From Entomortierella parvispora (lineage: Eukaryota; Mortierellomycota; Mortierellomycetes; Mortierellales; Mortierellaceae): a stretch of DNA of 64,000 nt. Numbering within the stretch: the stretch's first letter is position 1; each line of letters begins with the position of its first letter. The position numbers were made by a program, and so were the translations under genes. The stretch spans positions 4,154,001-4,218,000 of the forward strand of contig OY752141.1 in the NCBI GenBank assembly GCA_963573315.1, written 5' to 3'. This document shows, in pieces, positions 1 to 10,200 of this stretch. The notes under the pieces are model-generated. The model saw nothing but the letters and a program-made list of their open reading frames with translations. It did no database searches and was not told the DNA's origin.

Positions 1-57
1 GACCCGAAAGGACTTGCGTTGGGCTGAATATTCATGATCTCTTTTGTTTTTTTTTAC

Positions 58-1566
58 CTGGATACAATCACGACCAACGGCCTGGATCTGCTTTTGTAAT
101 TCCTGTCGATCCTTTTCCATGCTCAGAGCCAGACATTCCAGCTTCCAAAAGTTTTCTTCCAGGGCAGATCTTGCATTTGCACTTGTTGCTTTGGTTTCAT
201 CTGTATTATCATGCATAGAAAGAAAGATGAAAAATATCCGATTTTCCCATGCAACGGAAAGGGAGGGCGGAAAGGGAGAAAGAAGGCACGAGAGCCAAAA
301 AGAGGTATCCGGTAAGTTTTTTCCATTCTTATTTTTTTGCAATCTTCTTTGACGACATTTTTTTCCCGCCGTTTTTTTTTTCCTGTCCTGTTCTTTCTCT
401 TTGGCAGAGGAACAACAGAAAAACAACAAAAACATAAAAAAAAACATACAAAAGACACAAAGATACAAAAAAAAAAAAGGGTGGACCAAAGAAAACATAC
501 CGATGTTCAATTGCAATGTTTCCAGTTCCTGTTCAATGTTTCGCATCGCGCGACTAGCGCGGTTCATCTTGTTGCGCGCCTTGGCCAGTTCCTCACTCAC
601 ATCCGAGACATTCGTCCCGATCCCATGGCGGAGCGAATCGTACCGGTCGTCCGGGATCCCGCCCCTGTATGCTGAAGATCCACCAAACGTGTGTTCGTCC
701 TCAAAGCCACGTTGTTGAAGTCGGGGACTGTAGCTACGGCTGTCCATGCCTGTGGTGCTTCCTCCTCCTCCGGCAAAGCCTCTCCGGTGACTGAGATTGC
801 TTGTCCGGCTATTGACACTACTCGTCCGACTCCTGCTTGCACTGGTCATGCTCGTGCTGCTGGTGCTGGTGTTGCCAGAGTTGTTGTTGAAACTGTACCT
901 GTTGATTATGTGATCCTCGTGGTGCCTGGCCCTGTGATCATAAAAGCTACGATCACTGAGCCTGCTTCGAGTGTCAAAGTCACCGTATCGCCCCTCGTAG
1001 TCGTTATCGTCATCGCTCTGACACTGGGAATCGCTGCTATCCTCCTTGTCGCTGTAGTCGTCTTCCTTGTCGTCGTCGTCGTCCTCGCCTCGATAGTCGT
1101 CCCAGTGAAAGGACAAGGGACGCGGAGAGATGCCCGAACTGGAGAATGAGCCCGACGTGGTCGTGGGCGAGGAGACGGATCCGAATGAAAAGGAGGAGGA
1201 GGAGGAGCCCATCGTCGCCATGTCTGCGGTTCGAGGTGAATGGGCCAGGGTTGGGGAGAGCCTGGACTCTGGAGCCGTTGCAGTGGACAAGTGAGCGTGA
1301 GTGGAAGGAGTGAATTCAGAAGAGGAAGAAGAAAATAAGGAGGAAGTTGAAGTGGTGCTGGTGGTAGTGGTGGCAGTAGAGGAAGAGGAGGATGCATTCG
1401 CTTGGGCAATTCGCGAGTCGATTGTGGAGCTGAACGCAAAGTGGTCTTCAGTGGGCGACATTGGGGGGGTCATCATTGTTGATTCCAGTGGTTGTGCAGA
1501 AGGGTTTGAGGATGGGTTCAGTGGGTCAGGGAGATGAGGCGGTGGCGGTATAAAGAACGGGAGCAT
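58..1566 (-). CDS. Ser-rich, coiled-coil protein of unknown function (5' part only)
   Basis: Two exons are visible, 1566..501 and 200..58, joined in phase across a 300-nt intron (donor GTATGT, acceptor TACAG). A further GT donor follows base 58, so the gene continues past the left edge; 403 codons are seen. ATG 1566 is the first in-frame Met after an in-frame stop near 1731. The N-terminal ~150 residues are Ser/Thr/Pro-rich low complexity. Next come an acidic Asp/Glu stretch and an Arg/Ser region. From about residue 320 there is a charged helical stretch (SEELAKARNKMNRASRAM, then ELETLQLNIDETKATSANAR) that reads as a coiled coil only when the intron is removed. I do not recognise the family. 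The reading frame stays open through the intron to the window edge, so intron retention would add 100 Phe/Lys-rich residues. A cytoskeletal or membrane-trafficking coiled-coil role is possible but not shown. Confidence 0.7.
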
Positions 1567-1767
1567 GCCAACCGACAGACGGGCAGACACAGACTTTGGG
1601 TTGGTGGGTGTTGTTGTTGTCGCAGAGGACGAAGAGGAGGAAGAGGAAGGAGAGGAAGAAGAGAAGGAAGAAGGGAGATGGACGCTGCTTTCCCGGGAAT
1701 GGTTGCTGTCCTTGCTAGTCGTCTTTTGTGTTGGTCAGTCCATGGCAGGCAGGCAGGCAGTGTGCAG

Positions 1768-1813
1768 GAAAAGAAAAGAAAGGAAAGGAAAGGAAAGGAA
1801 AGAAAGGAAAGGA
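1768..1813. repeat. GGAAA/GAAA purine microsatellite
   Basis: Tandem GAAAG/GGAAA units lie about 200 bp upstream of the ATG of the left-edge minus-strand gene. They are seen directly in the sequence. Confidence 0.7.
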
Positions 1814-2261
1814 AAGGGGGAGAAGAAGAGGAGAAGAGGAGAGAGGAGAAAGGAACGGACAGAGATCAAAGTGGGGAGTGAGAGAGAGAGAGAGAGGATC
1901 GCTGTCAGTCAGTTGAAAAAACAGGGCGCGCGTGTAATATGCGTTCTGGGGGAGGAGGATTTGTTCTCTCTGACCTTGTGGTGGGAAGCCATCATCTTTT
2001 GGAAGGACTGAAACTGAAGGAAAGGGCGGACTGACTGCGCGGGGGGTGATGGTGGGTAGAGGGAGAGAAGGAAGAGAGGAGAGGAGAGGGGAAGGAGGAG
2101 GAGGGAGGAGAGATAAAAGAAAACAAGATGCAAAGAAGAAAGGTGAGATGTGGAAAACGGCAGAGAAAGAGAAGAAGAGAGAAAGAGACGGGAAGAAAGA
2201 AAAGAAGTGAACAGAACGAAAACGCACCGCAAATCTGAACAGGAGCAGCAAAACGTGCGTG

Positions 2262-2288
2262 CGTGTGTGTGTGTGTGTGTGTGTGTGT
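2262..2288. repeat. (GT)n microsatellite
   Basis: About 13 GT units, followed by imperfect GTGTTG copies. A plain dinucleotide repeat in the divergent intergenic region. Confidence 0.85.
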
Positions 2289-2812
2289 TGTGTGTGTTGC
2301 CTGTGTGATCGAGAGGAAGGAAGGAAGGAAGGAAAGGATTGTTTGTTGTGCTGACTGACACTGTGGACCAACAAAGGGGGAAGGGATGCGGATGATGATG
2401 ATGATGAAGAAGAAGAAGAGGACAAAGAACCATGCAAAGCAGCGCAAAGAAGAAAAGGGGGGAGGAACCAAAAAGATGAATGAGTGAGACCCTTCTTTCT
2501 TTGTTCATATACTGTACCCCCATGTCCTCCATCTCCCCCCTGTCTCGGTAGTGTGTCTCGATCAAGCATGAATGGCACGGCAAGACAAGACAAGAACGAC
2601 GACCAGTGGCAAAGGAACGAAGGACGAAGAAGGAGAAAAGAAAAAAAAGGGTCCTCTGCTGGGAGCAGGGCGAGCGAGTGCAAACTGGACTGGAATCGGC
2701 TGTGCCTGAATCCAATGGGCCTGTCCTTGTTGCAGCAACGAACAGGAAGAAGCCAATGTGACCAGCAGGGGACGTGATCTCTTGGCTCGACGCCAAGGGG
2801 AGGTGGTGAGTA

Positions 2813-2843
<31 letters not shown>

Positions 2844-3316
2844 TCTCTTCTCCTCTGTTCAACGAATGGATGCATCTCTTTTTCCTCCTCCTCCTCCCCC
2901 CTGCATTCAGCCGTTGCACTGACTGGACTTGTGGAGTCGTCAGTGAAAGAGAGCAAAGAGAGCAAGAGGGTCGGTGCAACGGTCTATCACGCCATGTGGC
3001 AGTTTGTGTGCTTTACCAGTAGAAGAGAGAGGAAAGAAGAAGAAGAAAAGGGGACCATGTCCTTGCACTGGCACAGTAGTCCAGTAGTCTACTGGCACAG
3101 AGCACAAAGAGAGAGAGAGAAAGAGATATCCACATCCATGCAATCCATCCATGCAATCACACACAAATGCGCACCGCAAAAGGAACTCTTTTCTTCTCTC
3201 TTTCTCTTCCTCCAACCGCGTTCCGCCGCTCTTTCCCACACGCACATTTCTCGTTTCTCTGCCTTTTTCTTCTCTTCTTCTTGTTCTTCTTCTTCTTTGA
3301 CCTCTCCTCTCCTCTC

Positions 3317-3417
3317 CTTCCTTCCTTCCTTCCTTCCTTCCTTCCTTCCTTCCTTCCTTCCTTCCTTCCTTCCTTCCTTCCTTCCTTCCTTCCTTCCTTC
3401 CTTCCTTCCTTCCTTCC
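3317..3417. repeat. (CTTC)n microsatellite, about 25 copies
   Basis: An uninterrupted tetranucleotide array of about 100 bp ends roughly 125 bp before the ATG of the M64 peptidase, so it sits in its promoter or 5' UTR. A short (ATTC)n run follows at about 3506-3526. In three frames it reads as a Ser-Phe-Leu-Pro repeat, which should not be taken as protein. Confidence 0.9.
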
Positions 3418-3542
3418 GTCCTGTATTCCCATTCCTCCCCTCTTCTCATTCCCTCCCTCCAAACCTGGTCCATTGACTTCATCTCTTTTCTTTTCTTTTG
3501 CTCTCATTCATTCATTCATTCATTCCCTCGACAACCGCAACC

Positions 3543-5778
3543 ATGCGCACTTGTCTCTTCCTCTCCTCCGCCATTGCCCTTGTGGGACTCACCGCTGCTG
3601 TCGCTGAGGGCGCCTCGTCCTCTTTTACCATTCCCAACGACGAAAGCCAAATCTCTGGCTACTTTACCCTCATTGATCGTGTGCGCTTGCCCGACGGTAG
3701 CCGTATCTGCACAATCCTTGACCGTGGCGAGACTCAGGCCTTCAGGAACCTCTACCCCCTCAACAAGCGTGGCGAACGGTCCCAGGTCATTCTTCGCAAG
3801 ACCCATGACGAAAAGTCGCACTCTCACCATGGCAGCAGCTCCCTTTTGGACGAGGAGCAAGGACAAGAGGATGCGAGGGAGCTCTTGGAGCTAAACACGA
3901 ATGTGCAGTCGAGTCTTTGGGAGGTGGAGCGTCACTTCTTGGAGGGAGAATGCGACGCCAGCGAGGCAGACGACGAACTTGATCTCCACAAAGAGGACGA
4001 GCTCACCGAGGAGTCCTTTGGTAGCAATGATGCATCGAGTCTAGGACAGACCGTCTTTGGCAACAACAACAACAACAAGATTCGCGATCCTGCATTCAGT
4101 CTGCAGGAGGACGATGAAGTCGTAAGAAAACTCGGCCTAGAATACCCCTGCATTCCTGCATTTTGATTGCTTGTCACACGACAAACGGACGGCTGATTAA
4201 CCACTCAGCAAACGCTCTAACGTCGGACTTGCCTTGCTTCCTTCTTCATAGCGCAAGCTGGTCGACAACGGACCAGACAAGAACCGCGTCGACATTGTCT
4301 TTATGGGCGATGGATATACCCTTGCAGAACGCGAAAAGTTCTTTAGCGACATGCAGCGTCTCGTCAATGGTAATTCATGCATTCCTGATCTGATCCAAAT
4401 TCATCCAGGGACACTATTCTCTGACCGTTGTCTGTGATACGTTCAAATAGACATGTTTATTAGCGATACCTTCAAGTCCTTTTTGCCCCTCTTCAACGTC
4501 CACGCCCTCTTCCGCCCCTCCAGGGAAAGCGGGATCGGCACCCAAGGAAAGTGGAAGGATACCTCATTCAAGCTTTACCGCGACGGCACAGAGCTTCGTG
4601 GCATCTACGTCGCCGACCCTCGTGCTGCCCGTCAGGCCTGTCGCGCCGTTGGCAAGTATGCCTGCGATTTCCCTAGCTTGATCGGCAATGACCCATACTA
4701 TGGAGGTCTCGGAGGCGAATTCGTCATCTCGACCTCTTCCAACAAGTCGGGCACTATTGTTCTCCGTCACGAGCTGGGTCACAGCTTGATCGATGTGGGC
4801 GAGGAATACGATGGAGGACAGGTCTACTCAGGCGTGAATGCGGAACGCTGGTCCATCCAGAACATCAAGTGGAAGCACTGGCTGACAGACCCTGTGCCCA
4901 GAGAGGAAAAAAATGTCTTGAGAGCCCAAGATTACGCCTGGTATGATCTCAAAAAGGGCCCTTACAAGGTCAAGTTTGACTCTGACGGAAAATTCAAGCG
5001 CTGGGACCTCAAGATCTCGCACTCTGGCGTGGACACGGATGATTCGTTTGAGGTTTACTTGGACGGAGAGAGACTGCCCTGGACATCGCCCGGTGGGTTC
5101 GACCGTGATTTCTCAGAGTGGGCTGGCAATCATGGATTCAGTGCCGGAAGCCATGAAATCGAGTTCCGACAGGGAGCAAAGTACGATAATGAGGAGCCTG
5201 ATCCCGAGCGACCCATTCGCCAGTTGTGTTCTGTGACCATGCACGAGTTTATGGGCGAGGACGAATACCGGTTGGACAACTCTGTGATCTCGGCCTATCC
5301 TACCTATGATATCAAGGGACGCAAGACCTGGCGTAGTAACCACGAGTTCTGTCTTATGCGAAACATGGCCTCGACTCAATTCTGCTCCATTTGCAAAGAG
5401 GGTCTTTGGCACCGTCTCTTGTCCAAGGCCTCCCTTTTGGACGAGATCAAGGTCGATTGTCAACACGAGGACGACGACGAGGAAGGGGATGTGACTGGAT
5501 TCGAGATCGAGGCCAAGTTGATTCCGCTGGGTCAGTTTAGGGAAGATCAGAGCAAGAGGGTCAGCGACGAAGAGGTGTACAAGACTCAATGGTTCCGCAA
5601 CGGTGCTCACGTGGAAGAGTTGGACGACGAAATCAAGGTCAAGGTGCCTCTTTCGGACGAAGGAATCTGGGAGTTCAAGACTGAATTCAAGACCCCAGAA
5701 GTTAGAAGGGACCCCCGTGGGCTTTTGAAAGCCAGCAAAGCGTTTGTTTTGGCGAAGCGGTTCTGCTCCAAGCAGTAA
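3543..5778 (+). CDS. Secreted M64-family zinc metallopeptidase (IgA-peptidase-like)
   Basis: Three exons, 3543..4121, 4252..4369 and 4451..5778, give 674 residues; all junctions keep phase. ATG 3543 starts a signal peptide (MRTCLFLSSAIALVGLTA, cleavage near residue 22). Residues 23-190 form an acidic, low-complexity propeptide-like region. The M64 signature VDIVFMGDGYT (about residue 207) follows. The zinc site HELGH is at about 338-342, with GEEYDGG just downstream carrying the probable third ligand. Between this site and the Cys-containing region around residue 530 is a beta-rich stretch (about 385-470) that looks like an inserted accessory domain. M64 enzymes are mostly bacterial secreted proteases; the signal peptide points to extracellular proteolysis here. 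The family name comes from bacterial IgA-cleaving members and does not predict the substrate. Family assignment is firm; the exact peptide substrate is unknown. Confidence 0.88.
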
Positions 5779-6317
5779 CTGAGAAAAGAAGACGCGACTG
5801 AAGGAGAGGAAGGAGGAGCAGCTGGCAGGGAGAAGAAGGAAGGGATGACAAGAAACTAGGACGTAATCCCGGCTTGCTCACTGCGTCCTTTGGATCCTCC
5901 ACTAACTTCAATAAAAGTGTACGCCCCATCCTATCTCCACCGATGAATGCTGAGAGAAAAGAGCTTGGCTGCCCATCTTTTTACCTTTTCTTTTATTTTC
6001 CTTCTCCTTTGAGCATGCACCCCTCGACAAGCAATGCAGATCAGTTGGTGGTGGTTGGAGAAATAGAGAAAACCTCGCCAGAAAAAAAAGAAAAAAAGAC
6101 GGAGGGAAGTGTTAGTCTGAAGATGACCCCTTGCCACGTCCGCCCGTCTGCCCGTCCGCCCACCAGAGGTCTCTCTTTGCCAACTCCAGGATCAAGGGGC
6201 TGTGCAAGTTCAAGTCGCCGAGACCATGAACCATGGTCGAACAGACAATCGTACAAAGGGGAAAGATTGAGCCACCTTGACATTTGTTACTGCTTGCCGG
6301 CTCTCTCCTTCCCTTTG

Positions 6318-6324
6318 TATAAAA
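6318..6324 (+). promoter_or_regulatory. TATA box of the GPI-protein gene
   Basis: TATAAAA lies 93 bp before the chosen ATG (6417). It leaves an A-rich, ATG-free leader, which supports 6417 as the true start over the longer in-frame open stretch beginning at 5874. Confidence 0.6.
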
Positions 6325-6416
6325 GGATATCGCCTGCTGGAACAACCCATTTCGCCATTTCTCACCATCTTCTTTCCTCTCTCTGCCAACAAAAAATAAA
6401 TATTAACTCCCCAACC

Positions 6417-7001
6417 ATGCAGTTCAAGTCATTCATTGCCCTTGCCGCCATCATCGCCGCCGTCTCGGCCGCCGATCCCTCTTCTTCCTCTTCCTCTTCC
6501 TCTAGCCAGTCCTTTGAATCCAACGCGTGCTCAACCTGCACACTCTCTTCTTTCCCTCAAGAATCCTCCTGTGCGTCCCTTTCCGCCCCAGACCAAGCCC
6601 TCCTCGGCTCTGTCTTTGCCAACAACACAGTCTCGATCCCAAACTTGGTCACCGCCATCAACTCGACCGCGGTCAAGAACTGTATCTGTCATTGGGCCAC
6701 CGGCACTTTCCTCCCCTCGGGCGCCGCTGCTAGTTGCACCGTCGCCGGCGCGAATGGCACCCCAGCCGTGTGTAACGCCACCCAGGTCCAGACGGCCACG
6801 GAGCAGATGGCACCATTGAGTGGCGTGATTCATTGTGATGCCGTCGTGAGTAATAGTACAGGCGCGACCCCTCCAGTTTCAACCCCAACGGGCTCGGCAT
6901 CGGGTAGTGCTGGATTAACGGTGGGAATGGGCAACATGGTCGGAGTTGCGGTGGTCCTGGCGACGACTGCGATGGGCCTCGGTGCGATGGTTGGCTTTTA
7001 A
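6417..7001 (+). CDS. Small GPI-anchored, Cys-rich cell-surface protein
   Basis: A single exon encodes 194 residues. ATG 6417 opens a clear signal peptide (MQFKSFIALAAIIAAVSA). The mature part starts with a Ser run, then has eight cysteines including CSTC and CIC pairs, and several N-glycosylation sequons (NNT, NST, NGT, NAT). A Ser/Thr/Gly/Pro linker leads to a hydrophobic tail from about residue 170 with no charged end, as expected for GPI attachment. The protein probably sits on the plasma membrane or in the wall. The upstream in-frame extension (5874-6416) is rejected because it would bury the signal peptide and it overlaps the TATA box. I do not recognise a named family; a role in wall structure or adhesion is inference. 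Confidence 0.82.
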   Translation: MQFKSFIALAAIIAAVSAADPSSSSSSSSSQSFESNACSTCTLSSFPQESSCASLSAPDQALLGSVFANNTVSIPNLVTAINSTAVKNCICHWATGTFLPSGAAASCTVAGANGTPAVCNATQVQTATEQMAPLSGVIHCDAVVSNSTGATPPVSTPTGSASGSAGLTVGMGNMVGVAVVLATTAMGLGAMVGF

Positions 7002-7246
7002 ATCGTTAGAAATACTGGCATCCATTCATTCATAATAGACTAATAATACTCCGTGTCCCCTATAATACATTCAAAAGAAAAAAACACGCGTTCTTGACCT
7101 ACTTCTTTACATCCAATGTGAAAGCAGAGTGTGTTTATTTCTGTGTTGAAAAAATTCAGCTTATGAACCTCCTCTGCAATTCCTATCTCTTGGGTCGATT
7201 GCCTCGGCTCTTTGGATTTAAGTGTTCCTGCTATTTGCTACTTATC

Positions 7247-10200
7247 TTAGAGCCTCCACCTCATGTACAACGTCTCCACTTCAGAAGCGCCGCTTTGCAC
7301 CAGCAGGTTGCGTTGCTTGTCATTGAGACCGATGGCGTCCTTGATCCAGGCGTCACGGACCACCAATCGATCTGTTAATCCCCATTTTAGACGGACTTTC
7401 ACCACGCCAGTCTTTTCCTCTGTAACTCTCCACACGCAAATGGAGCCGTCATGGCTGCCACTGACAAATTCAAGAGGCTCTCTAGGGTTCCAAGCAACAC
7501 ATTTCACTCGTCCTAACATCCCTCGGATTTCAGCTACACAGCTCCAGGATAAGGTCGCTCCAATTAACTTCGACTTCCAGAGTCGTATTGTATTGTCGAA
7601 AGCGCCTGACACGATCCAGTTGGGCGACCAATCCAAGCCCCAAACTATATTGCAGTGTCCATCCAGAATAAATTGTTCCTGCTTCGATTCTACCTCACAA
7701 ATATGGATACCGAAAGAGCCATCGACCGCTCTGTCATAGTTGCCTCTACTCCATGCGATCATTGTCCCACAGGGCGAAAACACCAGGGCTCGAGCATGGA
7801 TTTCAAATATGTGCGCTAGAATTGGCTCGCACGTCTTTGTCGACAAGTCCCAGATACGAGCAGTGAGGTCACTAGACCAGGAGACCAGTTTCGACCCGTC
7901 TGGAGAGAAAGTGGTACCTCTGATAATTTCGCGTGTCCTTCCAGAGCACAGATCTCAGCACCTGACTGTTGGTCCCAAAGTTTCACCAATCCTTTTGTAT
8001 CTCCTGTTGCGATCCATTTCCCACACGACGAACTGGATACTCTGCTCAAAATCGCCTTCTCCTGCACGGGGACAGTACATTCTCTGGCAGACTTTCGTTC
8101 AACGACTCTCAGATTGAAGGACGCAATAGCTACGTGTTTCCAGTCAGACGAGCACACCGCCTGGAAGATCATGTTTTGATCATGAATGACTGCTCCAGGC
8201 GATCCTGACCCTGCATCCCATTCCCGGACGGTCCTGTCGAAACTAGAAGAGAGGATCGTTTGGCCATCCGGTGAATACGCGACACTTGAGACAGATCCTT
8301 CGTGCCCTTGTTTCTGCAGCGTGTTTTTCTGTTCAGCGCCCTTGACTAGTTTCCAAACTCGCAGTGTATCGTCCAGGCCAAGAGACACTACATTACGGTT
8401 ATTCAGAAATGCGGCACCACGCACAAGAGTAGAATGACCATTGAATGTGTGAACAAGTTCTCCCGTTCGTTCGTTCCAGACCCTTGATGATCCATCACGG
8501 CTGGCCGAAACAATCCATCGTCCGTTTGGAGAGATTGCCAAGGAATAAACGTCGCCACTGTGGGCTTTTAAAGCAATTGGATCGCTTTCGACTTGTAAAT
8601 CATGTATGAAAATATGATTGTTGGTTCCTGCGACAAGTCGTTGACTATGAGGAATATAAATGAGACTCCATGTTTCCAGCGATTTGACATCAATCTCTCG
8701 CTCTATTCTTCCGGAGGATGCCTGCCACAGCCGTATCATCTTTTCTCCGCCCCCTGAAGCGATCTGCCGTCCACATGGCGACCAGGCAACAGCTGAAACT
8801 ATTGCCGTATGGCCAGATAGAACAAAGGTACAAGTCCCAGAGACCAGATCCCAAACCCGAACAGTCTTGTCATGAGAGCCAGAAACAAGCTGCAGAATAT
8901 TAGGCGAGAAAGCCACCGAGGTCACTTCAAGTGTATGACCTCGCAAAGCGTAGGAATCGGCGTCATTCTCGAGGCTCCAAATCCGAACACTCTTGTCCGC
9001 ACTTCCGGACGCGATTTGATCTCCACCGTATGAAAAAGCCATGCATTGGACCGTATCTCTATGCCTCTGAAGCGTGTGGCAAATGCTCCAGTCAGCGCTT
9101 TTGATAACTTCAATGTCGCCGCTTTCAAACCCCAGAGCAAGCATGCGCCTGTTTGGTGAAAGTGCAAAAGAGCTGGCCCTGGGTTTCTCCAGGTATGGCT
9201 CTTCTCCAAACTGGACGCCATTCATCTGTGTGTTGCTAAAGTCGGCGCCTCGCAGCCAAGTCTTGGTGAGGTTGACTCCTGTCATATCCGCGTCTTGCAG
9301 CTGAGCGTAATCAAAGTTGCCTCCACTTAGATCCGCGCGGCGGATCCGGATTCCTCGAAGGTCTGCACCATTGAACTGAACTCCAGCCTTCACCAGAATC
9401 GTCATAGAGTTGGAAGATGCCTGGCCTACAGCTGGGTTTGTTTTTGAAAGGCCGACAATAGCGCGCAATTGTTCTTTGAATTGAGAGCTGGCATTCGCAT
9501 GTTCAACCAAGAAGTGTACGACCGACGATTCAGAGACAATGCTTCTTTGGTTAAAAGGATGGCTAGCAAGCCGTGAGATGTCAGAGGATGGGTCAAGACA
9601 AATCGAGAGATCCGAGTACTGGGACTCATCGCTCGATGCATCTAAATCGCGAAGGTCCGGAACAAAGTCGCACAGTCGGCAAGAATAGAAGAACTCGAGG
9701 ATGGATCGATGGGCAAACGAAAAAATCGTCTTCTTGGGTCCGATGCTCCTACCAGAGTTCGAGGGACCTGTCTCCGAGGCGGTATAACTATCCAATTGAC
9801 ATGATTGTCGTAGCAGCTTGACATCTGGTGTCGCCTTTGGACCAAAGAATTGAGCCTTCCATCCGCGATTGTCTGTCGCAGAGTATTCAATGACATTCAC
9901 GCCCCCTTGCTCAGCAAACACGGCATGCGCCAATCGCATCGAGAAATGAATACCATGGACTACAAAGTCATCTTCTATGGCCCCTAGAGCTGCATCCTCG
10001 GTCTCGCTCATCCTCATTCGCTGATCGCCCAGTCGAGTGACCTCTCTCTCAAAATGTTGCTTGACGAATGCCTCATACAGGGAAAATCGAGTCATCGTGG
10101 CACTGGAGAGATCATTGTCGCTTCTGATAATGCTGGGGACTGTGACCAGCGCCAGCTTGAGCATGAACGGATTCTTGACAAGTTCTGTCAGATTGGTGAG

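Larger units (their letters stand above)
1567..3542. other. Divergent intergenic region rich in simple repeats
   Basis: This 2-kb stretch lies between two divergent starts (1566 minus, 3543 plus) and must hold both promoters. It is strongly purine/pyrimidine-skewed, with a GGAAA-type tract at about 1768-1813, (GT)n at 2262-2288, GA-rich blocks, and the (CTTC)n array at 3317-3417. Long open frames here encode only Ser/Phe/Leu/Pro or Lys/Glu/Arg repeats and are products of the skew. I see no clear TATA box or gene. Confidence 0.6.

Noticed and set aside
1715-2979. Long minus-strand open frames (416 and 356 codons)
   Set aside because: They encode Ser/Phe/Leu/His/Thr repeats that come from purine-rich microsatellites, with no domain, and overlap each other in different frames.
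5874-6416. In-frame N-terminal extension of the GPI protein
   Set aside because: It would bury a clear signal peptide and overlaps a TATA box at 6318.
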